Under the pieces are notes generated by a model. It made no database searches, had not been told where the DNA came from, and saw only the letters and a program-made list of their open reading frames with translations. Positions 45,600 through 57,739 of a stretch of DNA of 64,000 nucleotides are shown here, piece after piece. Location: assembly GCF_000327385.1 (NCBI RefSeq), contig NW_008709073.1, positions 481,402 through 545,401 of the forward strand, in the 5' to 3' direction. Source of the DNA: Lottia gigantea (lineage: Eukaryota; Mollusca; Gastropoda; Lottiidae). Positions within the stretch are counted from its first letter, which is position 1, and each line of letters opens with the position of its first letter. A program made the translations under genes and the position numbers.

Positions 45600-45900
45600 C
45601 AGGGCAGTCTACACTGCGCTTATCTGAGCCCTCCACCAAATCTTATACAGACAAATTAGGCAGAATAATATAACTTTCAAAGGCGTTACTACCCCAACAA
45701 CCCTTCTTTTTAATAGACTCCACGGAATAGCCCTTAAGGAAAGCAGTTGTTGCAGCACCTATCCTGAATGAATGTAATTTATAACGTGACTCATTCAGAC
45801 CCAAAAATTTTACTAGTGTTAACAAAATTGTATGTAACTGGCATGCCTCCAGGAAACTGGAAAAAAGGACCTGAAGAATGGGGATTAGATTTCAAATAGT
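45600..45900 (-). pseudogene. Tyrosine-recombinase C-terminal fragment
   Basis: The minus strand reads 'MLTLVKFLGLNESRYKLHSF' and then 'RIGAATTAFLKGYSVESIKK', followed by 'GCWGSNAFESYI'. The H-x2-R box ('HSFRIGAAT') and the terminal Tyr in 'SNAFESYI' are those of tyrosine recombinases carried by DIRS-type or Crypton-type elements. Only the last ~80 residues are present. The upstream frame is broken at about 45830. Confidence 0.7.
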
Positions 45901-46139
45901 CTATCAAATGACAAGGTGCACAGGTCAGGGATGGGACCTTGCTACATTCACAATGAATGGTTAACTCTACAGGGATTAGTGAAGTTTTGTGTTTAAAATG
46001 ATGATCTTTTCATCTTTTGTTATGGAAGAAAAGATTCAGTCCAGTGTCGTACTTCGAATTGCAATTACAAAGCAAAACACAATAATGAAACGCCAGCGGT
46101 GTATTCCGAGCCTCGTTTTCAATGAGAAAGGCTTATAGA

Positions 46140-46416
46140 AGGCACACTATTGATGATAGATTTTGAAGAAACTTGGTGAAATTATTTTTAATCACACAAG
46201 GATGTACTCTATTGAAAATCAGTAAATTCTAAATCATCGAATATGATTTTTTGCCCTTGCTCTTGAAACTGATTTAAATTTTTAGCTTGTAAACACTCTA
46301 GAAGGCACAATTCTTGACATAATTTGAAAAACTTGAAAAAAGAGTGCAAAAGAAGGGTTTGACTAAAGGTTGAATATTTCATTCGGGTAATTGTTAAAGT
46401 ATTTTTATTAAAGATA
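46140..46416 (-). repeat. Pearl-like core fragment, reversed
   Basis: Contains 'ttagcttgtaaacactctag', 'aaggcacaattcttgacat' and 'aaggttgaatatttcat', matching the 62488-63204 copy. It has a degraded edge. Confidence 0.55.
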
Positions 46417-46737
46417 GCTGCCAGAAATGATAAAGTCTGTAAGGCCACACCAATTTAATTAGTTGAATTACGGGCAAAACTTTTGAAAAAAGCAGGGAGC
46501 AGGGGGGGATAAAAATAAAAAAAATAAAAAATCTGCATTTCAAGAAGACGAAAAAGGAATGTATTTTTAAACTTTATTTATATCCTTTGGAAACAAACAA
46601 CTTAAATTGAGCCTCAATGAATATATTGAAAAGATTAAAGGTGATATGTCATGTGTGTAATTATGCCTTTAAAACAAAATACACTCAAAATATATCTTAG
46701 ATACAGGAAAGAGAATAGGTCGAAAGCCTTTAAAATG

Positions 46738-47007
46738 TCAAAGATAACACATATTAAATGCAAAATTAAATTTAAATTGTCTTAAAACTGCTACGGGTGT
46801 AACTATCTCTACATCGGTAGTTTCATGGTCTATTTCGATACTGGCTTTAACGCTGGAGACGGTTACTTCTTCTGTGTCCTGCCATCCGGAGCGCGTCAAC
46901 AAATTACCAACATTTTCGTCATCAGAGGCACGCACTATAGTTCGTTTTGTGACACGGCCCTCGGTACATATGGAGACGTTGATATAAACATCGAGTTCAA
47001 CGCTCAT
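46738..47007 (-). CDS. 89-aa ORF inside the TIR element, unknown
   Basis: An ATG-started frame beginning 'MSVELDVYINVSICTEGR' and continuing through 'SIEIDHETTDVEIVTPVAVL'. It is acidic, with beta-strand-like alternation, and noticeably more GC-rich than the surrounding intron. I do not recognise it. It could be a captured host first exon or a small accessory gene. The start lies 47 bp from the start of a divergent plus-strand frame, suggesting a shared promoter. There is no evidence of expression. Confidence 0.35.
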   Translation of the reverse strand: MSVELDVYINVSICTEGRVTKRTIVRASDDENVGNLLTRSGWQDTEEVTVSSVKASIEIDHETTDVEIVTPVAVLRQFKFNFAFNMCYL

Positions 47008-47054
47008 TTTCTCACATTTTCACATACATGTATTTTCATTACAACAATTGAATA

Positions 47055-47179
47055 ATGGCCGACGAGAGAATTTTTACAAAATTTGCAGACTGGAACGAAC
47101 CAAATCACAAATCATGTGTTGTTGGTTTATTTTATTTTTTGAAAGGCTTTTCCAGATTTCCAGAACTAATCTCATAATA
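47055..47179 (+). CDS. ~40-aa ORF divergent from the 89-aa ORF, unknown
   Basis: Starts 'MADERIFTKFADWNEPNHKS' and continues 'CVVGLFYFLKGFSRFPELIS' before a stop. Not recognised. It is short, but it begins 47 bp from the divergent frame at 46738-47007 within the same TIR element and has a plausible start context. Confidence 0.25.
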
Positions 47180-47740
47180 CAACAAATTTTAAAACTATCT
47201 AGCCAACAATCAACATATTACAAACCAATTTATCTTTCGAATGAAAATAGCTTCGGTTCAAGACCGTTATCAAAAACATCGTGGAACTAGCCTTTTGTCT
47301 TATTAACACTGACTGACCATTCAACAGTGAACGCTTTCGCTAAGCGAGTACAACTTATCAACAGAGTTACGTCCCTTTAGGATTTCGTGTTGAAATTTTT
47401 ACATCGGCGGACACAGTAAGAATAAAAAAAAATAGATTTTTTCATTTTTATTTTTATTGGGATTCGTCAAAAAAGCAGGTCGGCGGGCCCGTAATCCAAG
47501 TTTATAAATTGGTGTGGCCTAATGGTTTAATATGTGAAACCAATCATCTGATTGTTACTAATTTCAAGCTTTACTAAGGTCTCATACCAAGTTTTCATCA
47601 AGATCGGATTAAAAAATGTACTCTCTACCAGGCCTACAAGCCAAATAAGACGTATTAAATTAATTCAAGGGCAGTAACTCAAAAACCATTCATCCAATTA
47701 TTACCAATTTTGAACTTGAGAGCTCATCAATTTATCCAAC

Positions 47741-49491
47741 CAAGGAGTGGTTTATCTCGAATAAAATCCCTAAAGGCCGGCCAATTATATCTGACTTTGG
47801 TAGTGAGTCATATGCAGTGTCAGAATACATTGATCATTTCTTACTACCTCTAGCATGTCAACATCGCGCCTACCTTAAAGACAACCGATTTTGTCAACAA
47901 AATAAAAAATCTTCGAGTTCCCTCTAATGCTATTTTAATTTCTATCGACGTTTCTTCTATGTATACCAATATCGATAACACTACTGGTTTAACGGCAGTT
48001 CGTAAAGCTTTTAATAGAAATCCAGATCCAAACAGACCCGACGATGTAATTCTACAGCTTTTAGAGATTTGTCTAGTCGAAACGATTTCACATTTAATGG
48101 TAAAACATATTTACAAACTTCAGGGACAGCAATGGGCAAACGATTCGCCCCTTCGTACGCAAACCTTTTCATGGCAGAGTGGGAACGTGAGGTGTTGCCC
48201 CTCTGTCTATTTGACCCACTTTTTTACGGACGCTTTTTGGATGACATTTTTATGGTTTGGACTTATTCTATCGAACAGTTTTCGGAATTCTTTGAAATTC
48301 TCAACAACCACCATCCTTCTATCAAACTAACCGCAAATGTGAGTGACAAAAGCATAGACTTTCTCGATACCACAGTCTTTAAGGGAGATTCCATAGCAGA
48401 AACAAATAAACTGGATATGAAAGTGTATTTCAAAGAAACTGATACTCATCAACTCTTGCACAAGAGCTCCTTTCACCCAAAACATACCTTTTCTGGTATA
48501 ATTAAGTCACAAGTTTTACGATTTCATCGGATTTGTACAAGATCTTCTGATTTCAACCAAGCCTGTACGATTGTTTTCTCAAAACTGAAAGAGCGTGGGT
48601 ACTCTAAACGATTTTTACGAAACATAAAAAATTCCACCTTAGCACAGATAGCAGCTAAAAACAGACTTTATGCCGAAGTACCTCCAGGTTTAAGAAGTGC
48701 TCCATGTTTGTCCAGTAGATGCAAAACATGTCCCTTTATATCAGAAACTAATTATTTTGTAAGCAACTCTATGAATAAAAGGTACCCGATCTAACATCTA
48801 ACATGTGAACATTCGAATGTAATATATTTAATTTCATGCAAGAAATGCCCCAAACAATATGTAGGAGAAACTAAGAATAATTTACGAACTCGCTTTAATG
48901 CTCATAGGTCAGACATCAAATTAAAGAAAGACAAGCCTGTTTCTAATCTTTTCAACCTCGATGACCATTCAATAGACGATCTCACCCTAATCCCAATTGA
49001 GCGTATAGAAATTGACTTGCCCGAAGATGAAACTACCAAATTCCGTCAATCTAGGGAAGTCCATTGGATTGAGACATTGAATACAGCAAGACCTATAGGA
49101 CTAAATATTCATCATAATGTAGGCATAGCACCTTTTGTTGTCCCGTTTAATACAACCAGCAATCGAGCAATCACGATAGTTCATGCCCACTATAAGAGCC
49201 TTCAAGAGAAATTCCCCCATGTCTATAAGTAGAAAATGATAGTTGCATATTCAAAAAATAAGAACTTAAATGATAATATTGTTCATAGTAAACTAAAAAC
49301 AATCAGTACATAACAGATACTATACTTCTTGCCCATTGGACGAGTTATTTTTTCTAATTTCAGATCAGAATAAGAACAGAAGAAAACCCAATATCAAGAC
49401 CCTTAATCCTAATTTCTAAATAAAGTGTCTGCTCCACCCTAGGCCTGTACATTTGGGAGAATCAAACCCTCCCTTCCCCGAAATCCAAAAC
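47741..49491 (+). mobile_element. Penelope-like element (Neptune-type), 5'-truncated
   Basis: Begins inside the RT N-terminal half ('RPIISDFGSESYAVSEYI'-type sequence). It contains the RT core and the GIY-YIG tail, and ends with the same untranslated tail and tip ('aggcctgtacatttggga') as 18016-18965. It lies inside a pearl-like element. Confidence 0.88.
47870..49232 (+). pseudogene. Penelope reverse transcriptase and GIY-YIG endonuclease
   Basis: RT motif A region 'ISIDVSSMYTNIDNTTG', 'FTFNGKTYLQTSGTAMGKRF' with the conserved 'AMG', and catalytic 'YGRFLDDIFMVW' with DD intact. 'SIDFLDTTVFKG' and 'SSFHPKHTFSGIIKSQVLRF' come next, then a Cys-rich linker ('CLSSRCKTCPF'). The GIY-YIG part is 'NVIYLISCKKCPKQYVGETK', and 'HWIETLNTARPIGLN' follows. 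The RT core 48069-48794 is open for 241 codons. Frameshifts near 48070 and 48795 separate the blocks, and the N-terminus is missing. Confidence 0.88.
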
Positions 49492-49862
49492 CAATCTTCT
49501 GATAATTATCTCATCAATATATGCGTTTTTACTAAGTCAAGGGCAATAATTCTGAAACGTTTCATCCAATTACTACCAATTTCGAAGTTGACCTAGATCT
49601 CATCAATATATACATGCATATACCAAGTTTCATCAAGATCAGATTAAAGCTGTAGCCTCTATCATGCATACAATAAATGTGGACTGACGGGCGGAGGAGG
49701 ATGGCAATATACGTCCACATTTCCATGTGAGCGTATAAAAATCAAACCTGCTAGTGGACGAATTTCATTCTATCAATCGTTAACCATAATTTCTGAGTTT
49801 TGTTCTTCGATAGTATCACGCGGGTGGTGGACACTGATATTGATTTGCATGTATACCATTCA

Positions 49863-50179
<317 letters not shown>

Positions 50180-50180
<1 letters not shown>

Positions 50181-53100
50181 ATAAATTATTACCACCGCTT
50201 GTTAGGAATCTTTCACTGATATAATAGACATTTAAACAATGCAAATCCGATTAAACCCTGATCGCAAAAAACCACAGCCATTATTAATGCCCGATGTGGA
50301 CTCTATTCTCCGACAAATTGCAAAATGGAAATATATTATCACCACAGATTTAACAAATGCCTTTTACCAAATTCACCTGGCCAAAGATTCCATGAAATAT
50401 TGCGGGGTAGCAACGCCCTTCAAAGGAATTCGTGATTATGCTTGTTCTGCCATGGGCATGCCAGGGTCATAAACTACCCTGGAAGAACTCATGTGTCATG
50501 TTCTTCGACACCTATTCGAAGAAGGGTGTGTAACTACATTGGCAGATGTTTTGTATTGTGGTGCCAACTCTGTTGATGAACCTTTCTATACCTGGGAACT
50601 TGTTTTGGAGTCGCTTCATCAAAATAGCCTAAGACTTTCACCACATAAAACCGTTATTTGCCCAGCATCAACAACAATACTTGGATATGGAGGAATGGTT
50701 CCATTAACGCCAGCCCCAATCGCATCGCATCTCTGTCCAATTGTAACCTGCCAGAAACCACGAAAGCCTTACTATTTTTTCATTGGAGCTTACAAAGTAT
50801 TAGCCCGAGTCATCCCCAATTGCCGTGGCTCTTCTTAGTCTGTTAAATTCGCTTATAGCTGGTTTACAATCATGTGATAAGATACAATGGACAGATCAAA
50901 GTATAGAAGACTTTCGTAAAGTCCAAAAATCTCTTCAACGTAATCAATCTATCGTTCTTCCACGTCCAATCGACTACTTGTGGATCGTGACAGATGGCGC
51001 CATCAAAAACCATGGAATTGGAGCTACTCTGTACACATTAGAACAAAACATTGCTTGCCGGATTCTTCAGCGCCAAACTCTGAGAATGTCAGCCTGATTG
51101 GATCCCTTGTGGAAATAAAAGCACTATCTATTGCCGTGGCTACTAAACACTTTAGTCCTTAGATCATTCAGTCACGCACCAGTGTGTATTTTGACTGATA
51201 GTAAACCATTATTTCGTGCAGGCAATTGAAAAATTATGACGCGGCCAATTCTCCTTAAGCCCTAGGATCTTTCAACCATTAGCCGTTACCAAGCCAAAGT
51301 TCATCATCTTGCAGGTGCAGTGAACCTCCCCTCAGACTTCTTGAGCCGTAATGCTGCAGATTGCGTATCACCATCCTGTCAAATTTGTACCATCACAAGA
51401 TCTACCGATGATTCCGTTGTTCGTAAATCATCAATTGACGAGATTAATAAATGATCTGTAAAACTTCCTTACGCTAATCATGCTGCCTGGAGAGAAATAT
51501 AGAATGAGTGCCGCGTCCATGCCCATCTTATACAAGGTAACCGGCATTCAAAGAAATTGACTCAGATTAAAGACGTCAAACCAGGGTTGTTTATTTATTT
51601 TTTTGTCAGTCGGACATTTTTCAACGACCTGTGAAATTTGATCTCAATTTCCTCTAATTTCCCCTTAGAAAAGGTCTACTATACCATGGCCTACAGCCAT
51701 ACTGTCATGATGTTTGGCAAAAGAAAGGTAAACTGTGTCAATTAACCAACAGTTCTACTATATCACTAATTATAATTACTCTGCCAGGCTATCAAAGAAT
51801 GTTTAAAGTTTTGAAAGATAGCTTGAAAGGCAAGGTAACATACGCCCACTACCAGCTATCAGAAATGATAAAATCTTTAGTGGCTTAGTAATAAATTTTC
51901 AAATATTCTTAAAATCATCCATAAGTCAAGGCAAAAACCTGAAACAGTTCATCAAGTTATCATGAAATTCAAACATGAACAATGTCTCTGTTGATCTGAT
52001 TATTAATTTCTAACTTGTCCGAGATCTCATCAGGCATATCTAGTTTCATCAAGATTGGATAAAAACTGTAGTCTCTATTGTGCCTACAGGTCGACCTACA
52101 AATATAAAAAATTGCTGAAAAAGCAATAAATGAATTCCTTTCAGAAATACTTTGTCAACAACCAACAGGTAGACAGATAACATCTTTGACACCAACCATT
52201 TCCATCCCTCGTTTGAATACTCTGATCCGATCTTGCAGCTGCCAGGGCATTTTGGACTCAAAGAGATCAGTTCACATCCCTTCAATTACCTATAGTTGAC
52301 TCTTCTTTGATCGCAAACTTCAGCAGGTTATCTAACCATGCCTACAGTGAGAAGTCCAAAGCTCCCCATGGAAAAATTCTATCTGGAACGTATATTAAGG
52401 TTGGAGACCTAGTTTACTTACATACTGATTCCAGTAAATATGTGCTTGCAACCTTTACCTTGTCTCTGAAATCGATGGCCAATGGTGTAACGTTCGCAAA
52501 TTTGTTGGTCACCAGTTTTGGAAAACAGCATATTGTGTGAAACTCAACAAGTGTTATAAGATAAAGCCATCACCAGAACTTCACGCAATGACTCATTATT
52601 CCACATCTGACGAAGATTAACCTATTACTCAAAATGTCTCCCAGAATGCACCTACACACCCAGTAACACCTGACGAGCTATGCCAGCCATTGTGTCAACC
52701 AACAATTGAAGCTGTCACTAACGACGTACCAAATATTCTACCAGCCGACTCTGAAAGCGATGTAGATCATCATGACCAAATTGAGCCCGAAAACCTTTCC
52801 CTTGCACAGAGTGCTAGACCTGTACGAAATCGAAAACGTCCCAAAAGACTTGACGACTTCTGACATATGTTGAAGAATGTTTTCTTTCAATTTAATTTCA
52901 TTCTGTTTCATTTTAAGAGATCGTCAGGGAGAGAAAAAAACAGAGGTTGCTGTTGAGTATTTCATTGGTTATATTAGATAAAGCGAACACGCCATTGATT
53001 TCACTCATAGTAACAGACTGCTAAACCTCTGGCTCACCAACTCTGGCCATCAAATTTTTTCTTTTAGCTGTTTTAGCTAATTTGTCTGGCTGACTTACTA
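50180..53100 (+). mobile_element. Ty3/Gypsy retrotransposon, partial and broken
   Basis: A fossil Ty3/Gypsy pol with no gag recognised. RT ('[14 protein letters not shown]', '[13 protein letters not shown]', '[11 protein letters not shown]') lies at 50239-50830. RNase H ('WIVTDGAIKNHGIGATLYTL', 'VHHLAGAVNLPSDFLSRN') lies at 50825-51460. Integrase traces run to about 51790, and the C-terminal tail is at 52090-52862 ('KVGDLVYLHTDSSKY', 'ARPVRNRKRPKRLDDF'). A pearl-like fragment is inserted at 51816-52090. LTRs are not confirmed. It is broken, with more than ten breaks. Confidence 0.85.
51816..52090 (+). mobile_element. Pearl-like fragment inserted in Gypsy
   Basis: The 5' end 'agatagcttgaaaggcaagg' plus 'taacatacgcccactac' is followed by a partial core ending at 'tctctattgtgcctaca'. 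Gypsy sequence flanks both sides. Confidence 0.7.
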
Positions 53101-53179
53101 AAATTTTGAGGTAAATCGAACAGAAATAAGCATTTTATGGGGGATTTCTTAAGGAGTTAATTAAGGAGTTTTCCGCTAC

Positions 53180-53908
53180 ACCATTTCAAGTTTGAGTCTG
53201 ATGTTGGAAATATGTAAAAGGCAATTCCATGATGAAACTTGGTGTGAGTGTTTGTTATCTCCCAAGGATGAACCCTATTTAAAATCAAAAAGATCAAAAA
53301 ATAATAAGTATGAGTTTTTGCCCTTGTTCTTGAAAACTCGCTCAATTTTAGCTTGTAAACACTCTAGATGGCACAATTCTGGACGGATTTTGACGAAACT
53401 TGGTGTGAGTGTTTGTAATCACCCAAGGATAAACCCTATTGAAAATCAGAAAAATTTAAAAATATTTAGTATGAGTTATTGCCCTTGTTCTTCAAAACAC
53501 ATTATGTACTCTTGAAGTTGGTATGAGTGTTCAATATTTAGCTTATAAAAGCTCTAGAAGGTTCAATTATTGACAGATTTTAACGAAACTTGGTGTGAGT
53601 GTTTGTTGTCACCTAAAGATGAACCCTATTGAAAATAAAAGAATCGAAAAATAATTGGTATGAGTTATTGCCCTTGTTCTTGAAAATGCGTTCAATTTGT
53701 AGCATGTACACACTCTAGAAGGTACAATTCTTGATAGATTTTGGACGAAATTTGGTAATATTTTTCAGTATCGCCTCAGTAAGTCAAAAGAAGTGTATGT
53801 CCGAAGGTTGAATATTTCATACTGGTAATTGTTACTCTACTGCCATATATTTTTATTTAAAATCAAAGCTGCCAGTGGGCGTATATTACCTTGCCTGGCA
53901 AGCTATCT
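53180..53908 (-). mobile_element. Pearl-like element, reverse orientation
   Basis: About four cores of the ~162-bp type ('gatgaaacttggtgtgagtg', 'acccaaggataaaccctatt'). It ends at the right with the family 5' end in reverse ('gccagtgggcgtatattacc', 'ttgcctggcaagctatct'). The hairpin end is missing. Confidence 0.75.
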
Positions 53909-53959
53909 TTTTGTCATAACATTTGGTTATCGATTTATATAAGTTTCGTCAAGCTAAAT

Positions 53960-54345
53960 TAATTACACCGGAAGTGAGAATGCACTTCTTGTTTAAACCG
54001 GAAGTAAAGTAAAAAAATTAAAATTTAAAAACAATTTGCTCAATTGTTTTTAGATTAATCAGACAAAAAGCAAAAAAGTTAAAATAAAATGCAAAATTTG
54101 ATAAAAAAAATGTCTGCGACAAATTTTCCAATTTTGAAATTTTTAAAGTGTTATCCTTTCAGATTTTGCCAGTAGATTCCAAAAATGCAAATCCAAAGAA
54201 AATCGACCCAAAAATAACTTCTAAGTCACATATTGAACTATTGCACTTCCGGTTTAGCAAAAAAGTTCCATTTTATATTTATGCACATTGTTGCCTATAT
54301 CTATAAGTGAATGTCGAATGGTTGCTGCAACTTCTGTAGTCTAAG
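53960..54345 (+). repeat. Family E repeat, copy 3
   Basis: Closest to copy 1 in reverse: 'gattaatcagacaaaaagca', 'aatgtctgcgacaaattttc', 'cagattttgccagtagattc', 'gcacttccggtttagcaaaa'. Confidence 0.65.
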
Positions 54346-54627
54346 CAAAGCACAGGAAACAAACTGGGACGAAAACAATACAACTTCAAGCTCAACTCGA
54401 AAGCTGTAATTATTAGGTGTAAATTGATCAGTACATTTTCATTGCTTACATCCCCCCTGATAAATGTGAATTTTATAATAAATATGATTGTGACCTTTTT
54501 GAGATACTCAAGATAGATGTAGGTTATTTCACCAAAAACGGTGATGTTTCAATCTATGGTGAACTAAATAGCAGAAATGGGTATGATACAGAAGTGATAA
54601 CAAATGACAAATTAAACCATGAATTAA

Positions 54628-55095
54628 AGATAGCTTGCCAGACAAAGTAATATAATAGAAAAAAAATTTTTGGCAGTATAGTAACAATTACCAGTATGAA
54701 ATATTCAACCTTCAGTCATACATTTCTTTTCAACTTTGTGGGGCGATACTGTATAATATTACCAAGTTTCGTAAAAATCTGTCAAGAATTGGGCCTTCTA
54801 GAGTGTTACAGACTAAAACTTGAATGCATTTTTAAGAACAAGGGCAATAACTCATAATAAATATTTTTTGATTTTTCTGATTTTCGATAGGGTTCATCCT
54901 TGTGATAAACAATCAGACAAAGTTTCGTCAAAATCCGTCAAGAATTCTGCCTTCTAGAGTGTTTATAAGCTAAAAATTGAATTTCAAGAACAATTATTTC
55001 TCAATTCTTTTCATTTTCAATAGGGATCATCCGTTGGTGACAGCAAACTTTCACTCCAGGTTTCATCTCAATCCTTCAAATTGTGCCCCAAAGAA
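54628..55095 (+). mobile_element. Pearl-like element, 3' end missing
   Basis: The 5' end 'agatagcttgccagacaaag' is followed by two to three cores ('gggttcatccttgtgataaa', 'aagaacaagggcaataac'). It fuses into a family A scrap. Confidence 0.7.
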
Positions 55096-55195
55096 TTTTT
55101 CACAACTTTTGACTGCTTAAGCCCGTGGCCTAGAAGGTTGATTTATTCAGATTCCGTAGCAAATTAGCACATTAGCAAAGTCCTATTCAGTACCA
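55096..55195 (+). repeat. Family A 3' fragment
   Basis: 'cacaacttttgactgcttaagc', 'gaaggttgatttattcag' and 'ttagcaaagtcctattcagt' match the last ~110 bp of the copies ending at 1323 and 4819. Confidence 0.5.
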
Positions 55196-56044
55196 CAGTG
55201 ATTTCAATGTCAGTTATTTTTCATTTTTATTTCCTGTGAGTGCTCAACAAGTTTTAAATTGTAAATATTTTAGTGTCTTGCATGATTTTCATATTGTTGA
55301 CCTTATGACTATTTCATTTAATTCGACAAAAAGTTTTAGACTTGGCTGAAGAAGAGTGTTGACATAAGCCATTGATATTTGCATTTTTGTCATATTTTTT
55401 TTCCTTTCTAAAATGCAAGAATGCATCTAGTTTATAGATGAGGAGATTGTTACCTGTCTCTTTAAAATTGTGGCAACACTATTTTAACATTGTTGTAACA
55501 ACATCCTGTCATGTCTTGATGTATTTCATCAATCATCATTCAGCAGGTATTCAATATGCATGCTTAGTAAGATGTAAGGTTATGTTATTTAACTTATTCT
55601 GTTGAATTGCAGACAGGGCAATGGAGAGACAACATGGTTGAAGCACTGCTTTGGTGTCAAAAGAGAAAGATGATAGTGCTGTCACTGTTCTTTCTTTTTG
55701 GGAGGTTCTTGTTGAACTCTTTGATGTTTGGACAATTCTGTGATATTTGGACACCATATTGAAGTTTTGGTTCATTCTAATCTTGTCTGTTGCTCTGTGG
55801 AGTCAGGAGGCCACCAAAGCTGACTCTCTCACATATAGGATGTATGATTGTGTCATTTCATCCAAAATGGAAGGTTTGGAAGTACCTGAAGTAGGTAGGT
55901 GATTATAAAATAATACAGGTTCACTGTTTTGTAATTTTAAAATACAAAGTCTGGTATAAAATATTTTATTGCTTCCAATATGAAATCCTGGGGTAATTTG
56001 GTTTAAAGTGTGGTACAGTAAACATCACAGAGAGAAAAGCTTAC
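55196..56044. other. Intron sequence between exons 1 and 2
   Basis: Apparently unique, less AT-biased intron. It includes a plus-strand ATG followed by GTAG|gtaggt near 55868-55900, which is not enough to call an exon. Confidence 0.4.
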
Positions 56045-56127
56045 CTAGTGATGAACTGGTATAATCAGACACGACCCAAGGCATCACAGGATACTGGGTT
56101 AAATCATTAAAACTTCTATCGGCCATA
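56045..56127 (-). CDS. NSMAF: BEACH-domain exon 1 of window (NSMAF/FAN-like)
   Basis: This 83-bp internal exon lies between a minus-strand acceptor (..tgtctag) and donor (gtaagc). It reads [13 protein letters not shown] followed by [13 protein letters not shown], which matches the early BEACH domain of FAN (factor associated with neutral sphingomyelinase activation). It has one leading base and one trailing base, so its last G completes the Asp codon of the next exon at 49920-49999. The BEACH domain is the conserved core of cytoplasmic scaffold proteins, and FAN links the TNF receptor to neutral sphingomyelinase. The upstream exon that should end in the 'NFEYLxxLN' region was not found between here and 64000. 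The NSMAF assignment, rather than neurobeachin or WDFY, rests on recalled family sequence. Confidence 0.85.
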
Positions 56128-57739
56128 CTAGACATGAAATGAAGAATAAAACGTTTCTGCACCTTGTAAGGTTTAAGAAGACGGACAGTGAGAAATGGGG
56201 CACATTTTGTTATCTAACCAAAATCCAACAAATCTGAGATAATACCAATATGCATATGCATCATTGTCAAACTGCATCAAAATATAGCCTCCATTCAGAT
56301 TCTAGAAAAATTATCTTAGACGTACATGTGTACAGGTTAAGAAAAAAAATCTGGAGATTTGCCTTGAAAAATCTGGAGATTTAGTGAAAAGTCGTGAGAT
56401 TTTTGCAAAGCGAGTAAATTCATGATTTTGAAACTCCAAATTGATTATTTTTTGTTTAAAGTAAGCCTTAAGCCTTGTCAATTAATTAAATTGATCATAG
56501 GCCTATATGACACAGTTAATTTAATTAAAATTAACAAATCTATAAAAGGGATAGGCCTACTCTATAATAACTCTAGAAATAGTGCCTGATATTTCAAGTT
56601 TAGGAGCCCAAAAAAATTTAATATTGTCATTCTTCAGTAATGATTGAATCAAAAATAATGTCAAGGTGAAATGATGTTTGATCATACATCATACATGTAA
56701 TACCATATTAAAAATCAGTATGTTCTGAAAGCAATATTTAGTACATAATATGTACTGGCAATGTTACTTTTTCCAAAGGTGTAATTCATGACATCTAAAA
56801 TATCTCCAGTCCGATCATTACATAATTTTCCTGCAACACCCTCAAGAAGTATTCAACCAAATTTGCTGCTTCAATTTTGACACTTTTTCAGATATGGAAA
56901 GACTTGTAATAAGTTAGCCCATTATGCAGGCAATAAATATTTACAGGCTACAGTAAAATTACAAAACGATTTTATGAAACGAAGTTTGAGTTTACATAAG
57001 AATTAGACATCCAGTCGCGCATGATAATCTATCGATAATGAAAAAGATTTCTGAAACGATGTCTATGTTATATTGGCCTATTATAGACCTCAAAGATTGA
57101 CAGTATATAATACTATTAAGACTTAAAGGTTTCGTATTTTAGTAAAAGTAGGTTTACTGTAAAATTTATTGTAAAAGCGAAAGTAGAATCTACCGGATGT
57201 TGTTATAAAAAGTGTGTCACGTGGGCTTAAAATACACATTATTGGGTGAAAATAGATCAAATTACCATCTTAATTGGGGGATTAATTAATCAGGCAATGA
57301 TAAAATTATTACGTGATGAGATTAACGTGTGTTACCGACAATCAAGATGCAAGTAATGATAGATATTTTGTTGATTTATGATAGAGAATTTGAACATTGA
57401 AAACGGTAGGTCCATTGAAATTTGGTCAAGAAAAAAACAAAAAATCGGTAGAATTGGGTATCCTGTCGGTAGAGCGGTGGACAACATGAGAAAGCGGTAG
57501 AAACCCGACAACATCAGTAGATTACACATGATAATTATTAATAAACATATGCACATGTAGAGCAAGTTTCATGTGCAAAGAAATGTTGACAACAAAGATG
57601 ACATGAAGATGTCCACTCAGCAGCAAATGCTTTATTACAAATTTATAGTTTGTTACATATGGAGGGTTAGGTTTAAAGAAAGTGGACCACAGCCATATAT
57701 GCCCACCATGGCATGCGGACGGTAAAAACGAAACATCCA
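56128..57739. other. Intron upstream of exon 1
   Basis: Mostly unique AT-rich sequence with local duplications such as 'aaatctggagattt' (56348-56384) and 'cggtag' clusters near 57400-57500. A weak SINE-like trace lies near 56134-56200. No exon was recognised. Confidence 0.4.

Larger units (their letters stand above)
46443..47519. mobile_element. TIR element (ggccacacc) with two small divergent ORFs
   Basis: 1077 bp with terminal inverted repeats of about 33 bp: 'ggccacaccaatttaatt' and so on at the left, and 'gcccgtaatcc...aaattggtgtggcc' at the right, about 28 of 33 matching. A weaker A-rich inverted extension continues to ~100 bp. The flanks show a TAA duplication (46440-46442 and 47520-47522). 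No transposase is visible. Harbinger-like or another TWA-targeting superfamily is possible. Confidence 0.8.
46417..49738 (+). mobile_element. Pearl-like element split by two later insertions
   Basis: Pieces at 46417-46442, 47520-47740 and 49492-49738 together run from the 5' end ('gatagctgccagaaatgata') to the terminal hairpin ('acatttccatgtgagcgtat'). A TIR element (46443-47519) and a Penelope copy (47741-49491) interrupt it. Confidence 0.7.

Noticed and set aside
48069-48794. Intact host gene from a 241-codon frame
   Set aside because: It is the RT core of a Penelope-like element, with the N-terminus missing and the endonuclease in another frame.
55551-55900. Possible plus-strand first exon ending in a GTAG|gtaggt donor near 55900
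   Set aside because: Only about ten codons, no downstream exon in frame, and no family match. It runs opposite to the clear minus-strand gene.
56134-56215. Third full copy of the SINE-like repeat
   Set aside because: Only 'tctgcacctt' and weak neighbouring similarity remain, which is too little to call.
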